A stretch of DNA of 6,181 nt, taken from positions 8,874-15,054 of the forward strand of contig DFBW01000018.1 of the NCBI GenBank assembly GCA_002366775.1, written 5' to 3'. Both the position numbers and the translations under genes were made by a program. Below are positions 1 through 6,181 of the stretch, in pieces; positions within the stretch are counted from its first letter, which is position 1; each line of letters starts with the position of its first letter. The notes below the pieces were generated by a model, which saw only the letters and a list, made by a program, of their open reading frames with translations, was not told where the DNA came from and did no database searches. This stretch comes from Roseovarius sp. UBA3070. Lineage in GTDB: Bacteria > Pseudomonadota > Alphaproteobacteria > Rhodobacterales > Rhodobacteraceae.

Positions 1-518
1 TTTTCAACCACTTTCAGGCAGGCATTATAGGTTTCTTTGTCGGTGGCGATGCCACGGATCAGTTCCACTAGTTGCATGATCGGCACCGGATTCATGAAGT
101 GGAACCCCATGAACCTCTCGGGCCGGTCGGTGCGGCTGGCCAATCGGGTGATAGAAATAGACGACGTATTGGAGGTCAAAATCGTATGTGGTGCCAGATG
201 TGGCAGCAGGCTCTCAAAAATGGCCTGCTTTACGGTTTCGCGCTCGGTTGCGCTTTCGATGATCAGATCACTGGCGCCCAGTGAACTGAGATCTGTTGTC
301 GGGTTGACCCGGCCCATTGCCAGCGTCATCTCATCCTGCGTCAATAGATTACGGCTCACCTGACGTTCCATGTTCTTCTGGATGACACCAAGTGCCGCCG
401 TCAAAGCCGCCTCATCCAGATCGTTGAGCAACACATCATAGCCCGCCACCGCCAAGACATGCGCAATGCCGTTGCCCATCTGACCTGCACCAACCACTCC
501 GATTTTCTGAATATCCAT
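1..518 (-). CDS. hbd: 3-hydroxybutyryl-CoA dehydrogenase, N-terminal part (runs off left edge)
   Basis: Oxidises (S)-3-hydroxybutyryl-CoA to acetoacetyl-CoA with NAD(P), or the reverse, in cytosolic short-chain fatty acid and polyhydroxybutyrate metabolism. The window holds 172 codons of a family usually near 290 residues, so the C-terminal dimerisation domain is missing. Seen: a Rossmann start MDIQKIGVVGAGQMGNGIAH with GxGxxG at G10/G12/G15 and an acidic residue D33 at the end of the second strand, expected to bind the NAD ribose. SNTSS lies at 116-120 and GFHFMNP at 138-144. H140 and E152 have the 12-residue spacing of the catalytic His-Glu pair in the family (H158/E170 in human HADH), and S119 matches the substrate-contacting serine. 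The catalytic-site Asn would lie off the window. The ATG at 518 is supported by GAGGAAG seven bases upstream and by the family's usual N-terminus. It diverges from the gene at 681 and shares its acyl-CoA redox theme with etfBA. The name hbd (also hbdA, fadB2 or paaH-like) is by family; exact chain-length preference cannot be read from the sequence. Confidence 0.95.
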   Translation of the reverse strand, partial: MDIQKIGVVGAGQMGNGIAHVLAVAGYDVLLNDLDEAALTAALGVIQKNMERQVSRNLLTQDEMTLAMGRVNPTTDLSSLGASDLIIESATERETVKQAIFESLLPHLAPHTILTSNTSSISITRLASRTDRPERFMGFHFMNPVPIMQLVELIRGIATDKETYNACLKVVE

Positions 519-525
519 CGGGCTG

Positions 526-532
526 CTTCCTC
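526..532 (-). promoter_or_regulatory. Ribosome binding site of hbd
   Basis: On the minus strand this reads GAGGAAG, a strong Shine-Dalgarno match, with seven bases before the ATG at 518. It fixes the start of the dehydrogenase. Confidence 0.8.
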
Positions 533-535
533 GTT

Positions 536-556
536 CTATTGTTTGTCCCACAATAG
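536..556. promoter_or_regulatory. Perfect inverted repeat, probable operator over the hbd promoter
   Basis: CTATTGT (536-542) and ACAATAG (550-556) are exact reverse complements separated by seven bases, a 21-bp dyad of the size bound by a dimeric repressor. It covers the proposed -10 box and start point of hbd and ends four bases before the ribosome binding site. The geometry also fits a LysR-type T-N11-A box (T540 to A552), but the position over the -10 suits a repressor better. As RNA it would be only a weak hairpin. I cannot name the regulator. Confidence 0.5.
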
Positions 557-579
557 GCGGGTGGGTGTCGGGGCTGCAA
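550..579 (-). promoter_or_regulatory. Candidate sigma70-type promoter of hbd
   Basis: On the minus strand TTGCAG (579-574) is followed, after 18 bases, by TATTGT (555-550). This would start transcription near 543 and give a leader of about 25 bases that carries the ribosome binding site. The hexamers are imperfect, so this is a by-eye prediction. The -10 box lies inside one arm of the inverted repeat at 536-556. Confidence 0.45.
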
Positions 580-680
580 GGGGCAGAGGTCGTTAAAACT
601 CGTATGGCATTTTAGCGTTAGTATTTTGGAAAGAACTCTCGGCGAAAGATGCCTGTGGGTGAATTTTAATGGTGGGAAAG

Positions 681-1511
681 ATGGCTTATGAAAAGCTTAC
701 GGGCGTAGCCCTTGATTATGAACGGTGTTGTTATCCAAACTCCAAACTGATGTTTCGGGGGCCGAAACGGCAGTTGGACGGTCGCTATGTTGCCTTTTTG
801 GGCGGAACTGAGACCTTTGGCAAATTCATTGAACATCCGTTCGCGGATTTGGTTGAGACGGCTATCGGTACACGCTGCGTGAACTTCGGCTGGCCGAACG
901 CCGGGGTCGATGTGTTCCTGAACGACGAGGGCGTGTTGCAGGCTGCCCAAAACGCGCGATCAGTCGTGCTGCAATTGCCATGTGCGCAAAACATGTCGAA
1001 CCGGTTTTATACCGTTCATCCGCGTCGCAATGACCGGTTTGTTGAACCCTTACCATTGATGCGCGAGGTGTTTCCCGCAGTCGATTTCAGCGAGTTCAAT
1101 TTTACACGCCATTTGCTGAGCCATTTGCAAAGACGTGCACCAGACAGCTTTGCCATGCTGCGCAGAGAGTTACAGACCATTTGGGTGGCGCGAATGCGGC
1201 TTTTGCTTAGGAAACTGGATCGAGACGTGGTTTTGTTGTGGTTCTCCAGACGACGGCCAGGACAGAGCACTGAACGTCTCGACATAGCAATGGACCCGGC
1301 ATTGGTAACGCGGCGCATGGTGAATGCCATTAACGGTCCGGGCGCGCAGTTGATTGAAGTTTGCGCCAGCTCAGCAGCACAGGCGGCAGGCACGGCGGGA
1401 ATGGTGTACTCCAGCGTGGAAGAAAGCGCCGCATCCGAGCTTTTGGGCCCGATCGCCCATTCCGAGGCGGCAGCTGCGTTGGTTCCGGTGCTGGATGAAA
1501 AGCTTCGCTAA
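681..1511 (+). CDS. DUF6473 family protein of unknown function
   Basis: Encodes 276 residues, with no signal peptide or membrane segment visible, so probably cytosolic. Recognisable blocks of the DUF6473 family appear in order: RGPKRQLDGRYVAFLGGTET (26-45), CVNFGWPNAGVDVFL (66-80), QNMSNRFYTVHPRRNDRF (103-120), WVARM (168-172), a hydrophobic strand VVLLWFS (183-189) and HSEAAAAL near the C-terminus (260-267). Function is unknown. The alternation of strands with GGTET, VNFG-x-x-NAG and AQN-x-SNR blocks faintly recalls the SGNH-hydrolase layout, but there is no clear catalytic serine motif, so this is speculation. I chose the ATG at 681 because family members, as I recall them, begin MAYE/MSYE, and GGTGG lies five bases upstream. 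An in-frame ATG at 669 (adding MVGK) is possible, with a weaker GGGTGA upstream. No convincing promoter was found in 557-668. The gene is AT-richer than its neighbours (47% GC at 781-840 and 50% at 1201-1260, against 60% at 1861-1920, hand counts). It diverges from hbd and converges on etfA. Confidence 0.85.
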   Translation: MAYEKLTGVALDYERCCYPNSKLMFRGPKRQLDGRYVAFLGGTETFGKFIEHPFADLVETAIGTRCVNFGWPNAGVDVFLNDEGVLQAAQNARSVVLQLPCAQNMSNRFYTVHPRRNDRFVEPLPLMREVFPAVDFSEFNFTRHLLSHLQRRAPDSFAMLRRELQTIWVARMRLLLRKLDRDVVLLWFSRRRPGQSTERLDIAMDPALVTRRMVNAINGPGAQLIEVCASSAAQAAGTAGMVYSSVEESAASELLGPIAHSEAAAALVPVLDEKLR

Positions 1512-1514
1512 CGA

Positions 1515-1542
1515 AAAAGGCCCGCGTCATGGCGGGCCTTTT
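1515..1542. terminator. Bidirectional intrinsic terminator between the DUF6473 gene and etfA
   Basis: AAAAGGCCCGC (1515-1525) pairs perfectly with GCGGGCCTTTT (1532-1542) around the six-base loop GTCATG. Read rightward the GC-rich stem ends in TTTT, three bases after the TAA of the upstream gene. Read leftward it ends in a run of five T, about 40 bases past the etfA stop. It therefore serves both convergent genes. Confidence 0.9.
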
Positions 1543-1561
1543 AATATTCAGATGTTATTGT

Positions 1562-1576
1562 CGCGCAGGTTGCGCG
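1562..1576 (-). repeat. Short GC-rich hairpin just after etfA
   Basis: CGCGCA (1562-1567) and TGCGCG (1571-1576) form a perfect six-base-pair stem around a three-base loop, eight bases past the etfA stop codon. It has no T run, so it is not a terminator by itself. It could stabilise the 3' end of the etfBA message or be chance in GC-rich DNA. Confidence 0.4.
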
Positions 1577-1583
1577 GCGCGCT

Positions 1584-2513
1584 TTAGCCCAGTTTTTCTG
1601 TCAACTCGGGCACGGCGTCGAACAGGTCTGCCACAAGGCCATAGTCCGCAACCTGGAAGATCGGGGCTTCTTCGTCCTTGTTGATGGCCACGATAACCTT
1701 GCTGTCTTTCATGCCGGCCAGGTGCTGGATCGCGCCGGATATACCGACGGCGACATAGAGATCAGGGGCCACAACTTTGCCCGTCTGGCCCACTTGCCAG
1801 TCGTTTGGTGCAAAGCCCGAATCGACCGCAGCACGCGATGCGCCAACGGCGGCGCCCAGCTTGTCTGCCAGCTTTTCGATCAGCGCAAAGTCAGCCTCAG
1901 AGCCAACACCACGGCCCCCCGACACAACGATTCCAGCCGAAGTCAGTTCCGGGCGATCCGAGGCCGCAACCTTGTCTTCGACCCATTCTGACAGGCCAGG
2001 GTTGGCCGCAGCGCCAATGGTTTCAACCGACGCCGAGCCACCGGTCCCAGCCGCATCAAAGGTCGAGGTCCGGAAAGACACGACTTTCTTGGCGTCCGTG
2101 GATTTCACGGTCTGGACCGCGTTACCAGCATAGATCGGGCGCTCAAATGTGTTGGCGTCAACCACGCCGGAGGCATCCGAGATCACCATGACATCCAACA
2201 ACGCAGCCACGCGGGGCAGCACGTTTTTGGCGTCTGTGGTGGCCGGGGCAACGATGTGTTCATAATCACCCGCCAGCGATACAATCAGCGCCGCTGTGGG
2301 CTCTGCCAGGCGGTGGCCCAATGATGCATCTTCGGCCACGAGGACCTTGGAAACGCCGTCAATCTTGGCACAGGCTTCGCCTGCGGCGGCCGCGGATGCA
2401 CCACAGCAAAGTGCCGTAACATCGCCAAGTTTCTGGGCTGCAGTCACTGCTTTTGCAGTTGCGTCCAGTGCCAATTCACCATCGGTGACTTCTGCGAGAA
2501 GAAGAACAGCCAT
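1584..2513 (-). CDS. etfA: Electron transfer flavoprotein alpha subunit
   Basis: Large, FAD-binding subunit of the ETF heterodimer. It accepts electrons from acyl-CoA and similar dehydrogenases and delivers them to ETF:quinone oxidoreductase at the membrane. At 309 residues it has the normal length. The N-terminal alpha/beta domain (about 1-185) is followed by the C-terminal FAD domain. In that domain SGGRGVGS (198-205), [11 protein letters not shown] (224-234), [11 protein letters not shown] (240-250), [16 protein letters not shown] (252-267) and [14 protein letters not shown] (273-286) are the conserved flavin-binding blocks. H264 corresponds to the His near the flavin in human ETFA, and the 252-278 stretch fits the family signature. 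The C-terminal part is strikingly close to the mitochondrial protein, which marks the canonical non-bifurcating group rather than a FixB type. Its ATG overlaps the etfB stop by one base (TAATG), so translation is probably coupled. GTGGGGG just upstream, inside etfB, could help initiation. Transcription should end at the hairpin at 1515-1542. Confidence 0.97.
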   Translation of the reverse strand: MAVLLLAEVTDGELALDATAKAVTAAQKLGDVTALCCGASAAAAGEACAKIDGVSKVLVAEDASLGHRLAEPTAALIVSLAGDYEHIVAPATTDAKNVLPRVAALLDVMVISDASGVVDANTFERPIYAGNAVQTVKSTDAKKVVSFRTSTFDAAGTGGSASVETIGAAANPGLSEWVEDKVAASDRPELTSAGIVVSGGRGVGSEADFALIEKLADKLGAAVGASRAAVDSGFAPNDWQVGQTGKVVAPDLYVAVGISGAIQHLAGMKDSKVIVAINKDEEAPIFQVADYGLVADLFDAVPELTEKLG

Positions 2514-3271
2514 TATACAGCCCCCACTTCTTTGAGTTTTGCGACAAGCTCGTCAACCGAGCCAACGATTTCACCGGCTTTGCGGCTCTCGGGTTCCTCG
2601 GTCTTGAGGATCTCAAGGCGGGGCGTCACGTCAACGCCGTACTCCGCTGCGGTCTTCTCATCCATCGGCTTTTTCTTGGCCTTCATGATGTTGGGCAAGG
2701 AGGCATACCGCGGCTCATTGAGGCGCAGATCAACGGTGATGATCGTGGGCATGCTCACCTTGATGGTTTGCAAACCGCCATCCACTTCGCGGGTGACCAC
2801 GGCATGATCGCCGTCAATGTCCAGCCCGCTGGCAAAGGTGCCCTGGGACCACCCCATCAGGGCTGAAAGCATTTGACCGGTGGCGTTCATGTCGTTGTCG
2901 ATCGCCTGCTTGCCTGCCAGAACCAGGCCGGGCTGCTCTTCGTCGACCACAGCCTTGAGGATCTTGGCAACCGCCAGAGGCTCAATATCGGAATGAACAT
3001 CATCCGCGGCCACAACAAGAATGGCCCGATCAGCGCCCATGGCCAAAGCGGTGCGCAGGGTTTCCTGGCTTTGCTTCACACCGATAGAAACCGCGATGAC
3101 TTCCTCGGCTTTGCCCGCTTCCTTGAGACGGATCGCCTCTTCGACGGCAATCTCGTCGAACGGGTTCATGGACATTTTGACATTGGCAAGATCGACGCCC
3201 GTTCCATCCGCTTTCACACGGACTTTCACGTTATAGTCGATCACGCGCTTGACAGGTACAAGCACCTTCAT
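2513..3271 (-). CDS. etfB: Electron transfer flavoprotein beta subunit
   Basis: Small subunit of ETF. It binds AMP structurally and carries the loop that docks onto acyl-CoA dehydrogenases. The 252 residues are the usual length. Seen: [20 protein letters not shown] at the start, [18 protein letters not shown] (34-51), [12 protein letters not shown] (75-86), and the AMP-binding block [17 protein letters not shown] (118-134). The recognition loop [20 protein letters not shown] spans 182-201, where L192 corresponds to the anchor Leu195 of human ETFB. The ATG at 3271 is preferred: it gives the standard N-terminus and a nine-base spacing from AGGGAG (3286-3281). The ATG at 3277 would have only three bases, and the GTG at 3322 would add 17 residues that family members lack. 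It is the first gene of etfBA, whose likely promoter is at 3425-3453, with a structured leader in between. Confidence 0.97.
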   Translation of the reverse strand: MKVLVPVKRVIDYNVKVRVKADGTGVDLANVKMSMNPFDEIAVEEAIRLKEAGKAEEVIAVSIGVKQSQETLRTALAMGADRAILVVAADDVHSDIEPLAVAKILKAVVDEEQPGLVLAGKQAIDNDMNATGQMLSALMGWSQGTFASGLDIDGDHAVVTREVDGGLQTIKVSMPTIITVDLRLNEPRYASLPNIMKAKKKPMDEKTAAEYGVDVTPRLEILKTEEPESRKAGEIVGSVDELVAKLKEVGAV

Positions 3272-3280
3272 TGGCATGGT

Positions 3281-3286
3281 CTCCCT
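3281..3286 (-). promoter_or_regulatory. Ribosome binding site of etfB
   Basis: Minus-strand AGGGAG, nine bases before the ATG at 3271. It decides between the closely spaced ATGs at 3277 and 3271. Its GGGAG core is also complementary to CTCCC at 3296-3300 in the leader, so access to it may depend on RNA folding. Confidence 0.75.
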
Positions 3287-3317
3287 AATTTGACCGGGAG
3301 CCGTAGTGGCGACTCCC
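3281..3317 (-). promoter_or_regulatory. Possible RNA switch in the etfB leader
   Basis: In minus-strand order the leader reads GGGAG (3317-3313), CTCCC (3300-3296), then GGGAG (3285-3281), the last being the core of the ribosome binding site. The middle element can pair with either copy. Pairing with the first gives a seven-base-pair stem (3317-3311 with 3302-3296, including one G-U) around an eight-base loop and leaves the ribosome binding site free. Pairing with the second gives a five-base-pair stem with a ten-base loop and hides it. The two folds exclude each other. The complementarity is seen; regulatory use is inference. Confidence 0.35.
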
Positions 3318-3408
3318 TTCACAAGAATTCTGGGGCTTTGATATAGGTTTCGTCCCCCGAGAAACAGGGAAAAATCGTCACGCTTATGTGGGGAGGTGCC
3401 AGGTGTTC

Positions 3409-3420
3409 CTCGGGGCCGAG
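3409..3420. repeat. Inverted repeat at the presumed etfBA start point
   Basis: CTCGG (3409-3413) and CCGAG (3416-3420) are perfect arms around two bases, beginning five bases downstream of the proposed -10 box. It could be a small operator or a hairpin at the 5' end of the message. Ten paired bases in GC-rich DNA can arise by chance. Confidence 0.3.
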
Positions 3421-3424
3421 AATT

Positions 3425-3453
3425 ATTGTAGTGAGCCGTGAATTTGGGGGCAA
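3425..3453 (-). promoter_or_regulatory. Probable sigma70-type promoter of etfBA
   Basis: On the minus strand TTGCCC (3453-3448) and TACAAT (3430-3425) are separated by 17 bases, a good match to the housekeeping consensus. The predicted start is near 3418, which leaves an untranslated leader of about 150 bases before etfB. The promoter lies about 20 bases beyond the rpoC terminator, so etfBA would be transcribed independently of rpoBC. Confidence 0.6.
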
Positions 3454-3472
3454 AAAATGGAATGCTGCAATG

Positions 3473-3501
3473 AAAAAGGCCCCACTTTTCAGCGGGGCCT
3501 T
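3473..3501 (-). terminator. Intrinsic terminator of rpoC
   Basis: On the minus strand AAGGCCCC (3501-3494) pairs with GGGGCCTT (3483-3476) in a perfect eight-base-pair stem around a ten-base loop. It ends in a T run (3477-3473) about 22 bases after the rpoC stop. The opposite direction has no T run beyond TT, so it works for rpoC only. Confidence 0.88.
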
Positions 3502-3523
3502 CCTCAATTCATATGCCGAAAAC

Positions 3524-6181
3524 CTAGTCTTCGCGGCTCTCAGGGGTTTCCACCAGAGTGTCAAACTCGTCGCCGCCGATGATGTCTTCCTCGACGGGCG
3601 CTGCAAGGGCAGCGGCGGCTTCGGCTTCTTCACGGCGTGCTTCGATGACCACGTTATCGCGCGATTGCGCAATGCTGCGCATCTGTTGCGTGGCCGCACC
3701 GGTGCCCGCTGGGATCAGACGACCCACGATGACGTTTTCTTTCAGGCCGACCAGTTTGTCGCGCTTGCCCTGAACCGATGCTTCGGTCAGAACCCGCGTG
3801 GTTTCCTGGAACGATGCCGCCGAGATGAACGAGCGAGTCTGCAGGCTCGCCTTGGTGATCCCCAACAGGATCGGCTCGCCTTTTGCTTCGCGGCCACCTT
3901 TTGATACGGCCTTTTCGTTGGCTGCATCAAATTCGGCTTTGTCCACATGCTCGCCTTTCAGCAATGTGGTTTCTCCTGAATCCAGGATTTCCCACTTTTG
4001 CAGCATTTGACGCACGATCACTTCGATATGCTTATCGTTGATCTTCACGCCTTGCAGGCGGTACACATCTTGCACCTCGTCGATCATGTAATCTGCCAAA
4101 GCTTCGACACCCATGATGGACAGGATGTCATGCGGGGCAGGGTTGCCGTCCATGATGTAGTCACCCTTCTGGACAAAATCACCTTCCTGAACAGGAATGT
4201 GCTTGCCCTTGGGCACCATGTATTCAACCGGATCCATCGTCTCATCAGCGGCTTCGATGCTGATACGGCGTTTGTTCTTGTAGTCACGCCCATAGCGCAC
4301 ATAGCCGTCGATTTCAGCGATGATGGCGTTGTCTTTGGGGCGACGTGCCTCAAACAATTCAGCCACACGCGGCAGACCACCGGTGATGTCCTTGGTTTTG
4401 GCACCCTCACGCGGGATACGCGCCACAACGTCACCAGCATGGACTTCCTGACCTTCTTCAATCGACAGGATCGCATCCACCGACATTGGATAAGTCACCG
4501 GGTTGCCCGCATCATTGCGCACAGGCTCGCCATCTTCGCCCACAATCAGGATCTCTGGCTTAAGCTCGCCGCCTTTGGGCGCAGCGCGCCAATCCATCAC
4601 GATCTTCTGGGTCATGCCGGTGGCATCATCCGTCACATCGCGCACAGCAAGGCCGCTGACCAGGTCAACAAACTTTGCGGTACCGGTTTTCTCGGCCAGA
4701 ATGGGCAGGGTGTAGGGATCCCACTCAAACATTTTGTCGCCGCGTTTGACCTTGGCTTTGTCCTTAACGAACATCTTGGTACCATAGCCCACTTTGTGGC
4801 TGGCAAGTTCGTTGCCTTTGTCGTCGTTGATCCGCAGTTTCATGTTCCGGCCCATGACCAGAATATCGCCTTTGGAGTTTTCCAGCAGTTGGGCGTTCTC
4901 AAACTCGATCTTGCCCTCTTGGCTGGCTTCCAGGAACGATTGCTGACCAGCTTGCGCAACACCGCCGATGTGGAACGTCCGCATCGTCAGCTGTGTGCCC
5001 GGTTCGCCAATGGACTGCGCCGCGATGATGCCCACGGCCTCACCTTGGTTGACCATCGTGCCGCGCGCCAGATCCCGCCCGTAACACGCCGCACAAACAC
5101 CGTCTTCGGCTTCGCAGGTCAGTGGGCTGCGAATGCGCATGGTTGCAACGCCGGCTTCTTCGATGGTGTCGGCCATACGTTCGTCGATCAACTCGCCTGC
5201 GCGAAGGATCAGGCTGTCATCTTTGGGGCTGAACACATCATCCGCTGTGACGCGGCCAAGGATACGTTCTGCCAGCGAGGCGACAACTTCACCATCTCGG
5301 GTGGCCGGTTCGGCGGTGATACCACGCTCAGTTCCACAATCATGCTCGCGCACGATGCAGTCTTGCGCCACATCCACCAGACGACGTGTCAGATACCCTG
5401 AGTTCGCCGTCTTCAAAGCCGTATCCGACAGACCTTTGCGTGCACCGTGGGTAGAGTTGAAGTACTCAAGAACCGTCAAACCTTCTTTAAAGTTTGAGAT
5501 GATCGGTGTTTCGATGATGTCGCCATTCGGCTTGGCCATCAGGCCACGCATACCGCCCAGCTGTTTCATCTGAGTAACAGAACCACGCGCACCGGAGTGG
5601 GCCATCATGTAAACCGAGTTCGGTTCCATCACAGCACCGTTTTCATCGGTGTGTGAGGCCGAGATGGTATTCATCATGGCATCAGTCACTTCGTCGTTAC
5701 ATTTTGACCAGGCATCGACAACTTTGTTGTATTTTTCGCCCTGAGTAATCAGGCCGTCCATATACTGCTGTTCAAACCCTTTGACCTGATCGCGGGTGCC
5801 ATCAACGATGGTCCATTTGGTGTCAGGGATAACCATGTCATCCTTGCCAAAGCTGATGCCAGCACGGAACGCTTCTTTGAAGCCCATGCCCATGATCTGG
5901 TCACAGAAGATGACGCTCTCTTTTTGACCGCAATAGCGATAGACAGTGTCAATCACGTTCTGCACTTCTTTCTTGCGCAGAAGTTTGTTCACCAGTTCAA
6001 ACGGCGCCTTCGAGTTCTTTGGCAGCAATGCCCCCAGACGGGCACGGCCCGGCGTGGTTTCAAAGCGTTCAAAGATTTCGTTGCCTTCCTCATCGTACTG
6101 CGACAGGCGGACCTGAACTTTGGCGTGCATATGCACCTCGCCGGAATCCAGCGCGTGCTGCACTTCGTCAACCGACGCAAA
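3524..6181 (-). CDS. rpoC: RNA polymerase beta' subunit, C-terminal 885 residues (runs off right edge)
   Basis: Catalytic large subunit of RNA polymerase. The frame stays open to the window edge (first codons FASVDEV), so the true start, N-terminal zinc site, clamp and NADFDGD magnesium loop lie outside: about 530 residues by comparison with E. coli. Positions here count from F at 6181. Seen: the F-loop region [19 protein letters not shown] (195-213), the bridge helix starting [20 protein letters not shown] (246-265, continuing to about 274), and the second zinc site C282, C356, C363, C366 with the 74/7/3 spacing of E. coli C814/C888/C895/C898. The trigger-loop arm is [13 protein letters not shown] (395-407), where H404 matches E. 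coli H936. A long insertion (SI3-type) follows to about 595, then the second arm [20 protein letters not shown] (596-615). [20 protein letters not shown] (703-722) and [15 protein letters not shown] (786-800) follow, then an acidic Ala/Glu-rich tail (851-885). Every key residue checked is present and nothing is broken. The stop is TAG at 3526-3524, followed by an intrinsic terminator. Confidence 0.98.
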   Translation of the reverse strand, partial: FASVDEVQHALDSGEVHMHAKVQVRLSQYDEEGNEIFERFETTPGRARLGALLPKNSKAPFELVNKLLRKKEVQNVIDTVYRYCGQKESVIFCDQIMGMGFKEAFRAGISFGKDDMVIPDTKWTIVDGTRDQVKGFEQQYMDGLITQGEKYNKVVDAWSKCNDEVTDAMMNTISASHTDENGAVMEPNSVYMMAHSGARGSVTQMKQLGGMRGLMAKPNGDIIETPIISNFKEGLTVLEYFNSTHGARKGLSDTALKTANSGYLTRRLVDVAQDCIVREHDCGTERGITAEPATRDGEVVASLAERILGRVTADDVFSPKDDSLILRAGELIDERMADTIEEAGVATMRIRSPLTCEAEDGVCAACYGRDLARGTMVNQGEAVGIIAAQSIGEPGTQLTMRTFHIGGVAQAGQQSFLEASQEGKIEFENAQLLENSKGDILVMGRNMKLRINDDKGNELASHKVGYGTKMFVKDKAKVKRGDKMFEWDPYTLPILAEKTGTAKFVDLVSGLAVRDVTDDATGMTQKIVMDWRAAPKGGELKPEILIVGEDGEPVRNDAGNPVTYPMSVDAILSIEEGQEVHAGDVVARIPREGAKTKDITGGLPRVAELFEARRPKDNAIIAEIDGYVRYGRDYKNKRRISIEAADETMDPVEYMVPKGKHIPVQEGDFVQKGDYIMDGNPAPHDILSIMGVEALADYMIDEVQDVYRLQGVKINDKHIEVIVRQMLQKWEILDSGETTLLKGEHVDKAEFDAANEKAVSKGGREAKGEPILLGITKASLQTRSFISAASFQETTRVLTEASVQGKRDKLVGLKENVIVGRLIPAGTGAATQQMRSIAQSRDNVVIEARREEAEAAAALAAPVEEDIIGGDEFDTLVETPESRED

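Noticed and set aside
37..363. Plus-strand frame of 108 codons opposite hbd
   Set aside because: It is antisense to the conserved NAD-binding and catalytic region of the dehydrogenase, with no independent support.
593..640. Possible plus-strand promoter and an AT-rich near-repeat (GCATTTT / GTATTTT) upstream of the DUF6473 gene
   Set aside because: No hexamer pair with acceptable spacing stands out (TTAAAA and TTAGTA are 19 apart), and the seven-base near-repeat is too short to claim. The promoter of this gene remains unassigned.
669..680. ATG at 669 as start of the DUF6473 protein
   Set aside because: Not excluded, but it adds only MVGK before the family-typical MAYEKL and has a weaker ribosome binding site than the ATG at 681.
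1777..2191. Overlapping plus-strand frames opposite etfA
   Set aside because: Pro/Ser/Arg/Gln-rich translations opposite a clearly conserved gene, typical of shadow frames.
3272..3322. N-terminal extension of etfB from a GTG at 3322 (or the ATG at 3277)
   Set aside because: The extra residues are not part of the ETF beta family. The AGGGAG ribosome binding site lies inside the extension and is spaced correctly only for the ATG at 3271.
3386..3904. Plus-strand open frame of 172 codons spanning the rpoC terminator and the rpoC 3' end
   Set aside because: It reads through the intrinsic terminator and then opposite rpoC. No domain is recognisable, and its start lies in the etfB leader region.
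3998..5401. Long plus-strand open frame of 467 codons antisense to rpoC
   Set aside because: It lies wholly opposite conserved rpoC codons. The translation is rich in His/Asp/Phe and has no recognisable domain, as expected for the mirror frame of a GC-biased gene. No ribosome binding site or promoter supports it.
6161..6163. GTG at 6163 as the start of an 879-residue protein
   Set aside because: The frame continues without a stop to the window edge and encodes conserved RpoC sequence upstream, so this is an internal valine codon of a truncated view of rpoC.

Overview
The window looks like chromosomal DNA from an alphaproteobacterium, most likely a member of the Rhodobacterales (Roseobacter-type). 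This rests on the proteins. The RpoC tail, the ETF subunits and the 3-hydroxybutyryl-CoA dehydrogenase read like alphaproteobacterial versions, and the unknown gene at 681-1511 matches a family (DUF6473) that I know mainly from Rhodobacterales. I could not run a search, so the taxon is an inference.

Layout from left to right. Positions 1-518 (minus strand) hold the N-terminal 172 codons of an NAD-dependent 3-hydroxybutyryl-CoA dehydrogenase. Its compact promoter overlaps a perfect 7+7 inverted repeat at 536-556. Positions 681-1511 (plus strand) hold a DUF6473 protein of unknown function. A perfect 11-bp hairpin at 1515-1542 terminates this gene and, from the other side, etfA. Positions 1584-3271 (minus strand) are etfB-etfA, which overlap by one base (TAATG). 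They have a good sigma70-type promoter at 3425-3453 and a leader of about 150 nt whose last part can fold in two mutually exclusive ways around the etfB ribosome binding site. An intrinsic terminator at 3473-3501 closes rpoC. Positions 3524-6181 (minus strand) are the C-terminal 885 codons of rpoC, whose N-terminal part lies beyond the right edge.

Function. ETF alpha/beta takes electrons from acyl-CoA and related flavin dehydrogenases and passes them to ETF:quinone oxidoreductase. The hydroxybutyryl-CoA dehydrogenase acts in the same short-chain acyl-CoA / beta-oxidation / polyhydroxybutyrate metabolism, so etfBA and this gene form a functional neighbourhood. The DUF6473 gene, somewhat poorer in GC, sits between them in the opposite orientation. 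RpoC is the beta-prime subunit of RNA polymerase and is unrelated to the metabolic genes.

No mobile element, CRISPR array, tRNA or rRNA was seen. The window is mostly housekeeping DNA. The points most worth a second look are the etfB leader, the inverted repeat over the hydroxybutyryl-CoA dehydrogenase promoter, and the uncharacterised DUF6473 protein. No gap without a gene exceeds 300 bases.
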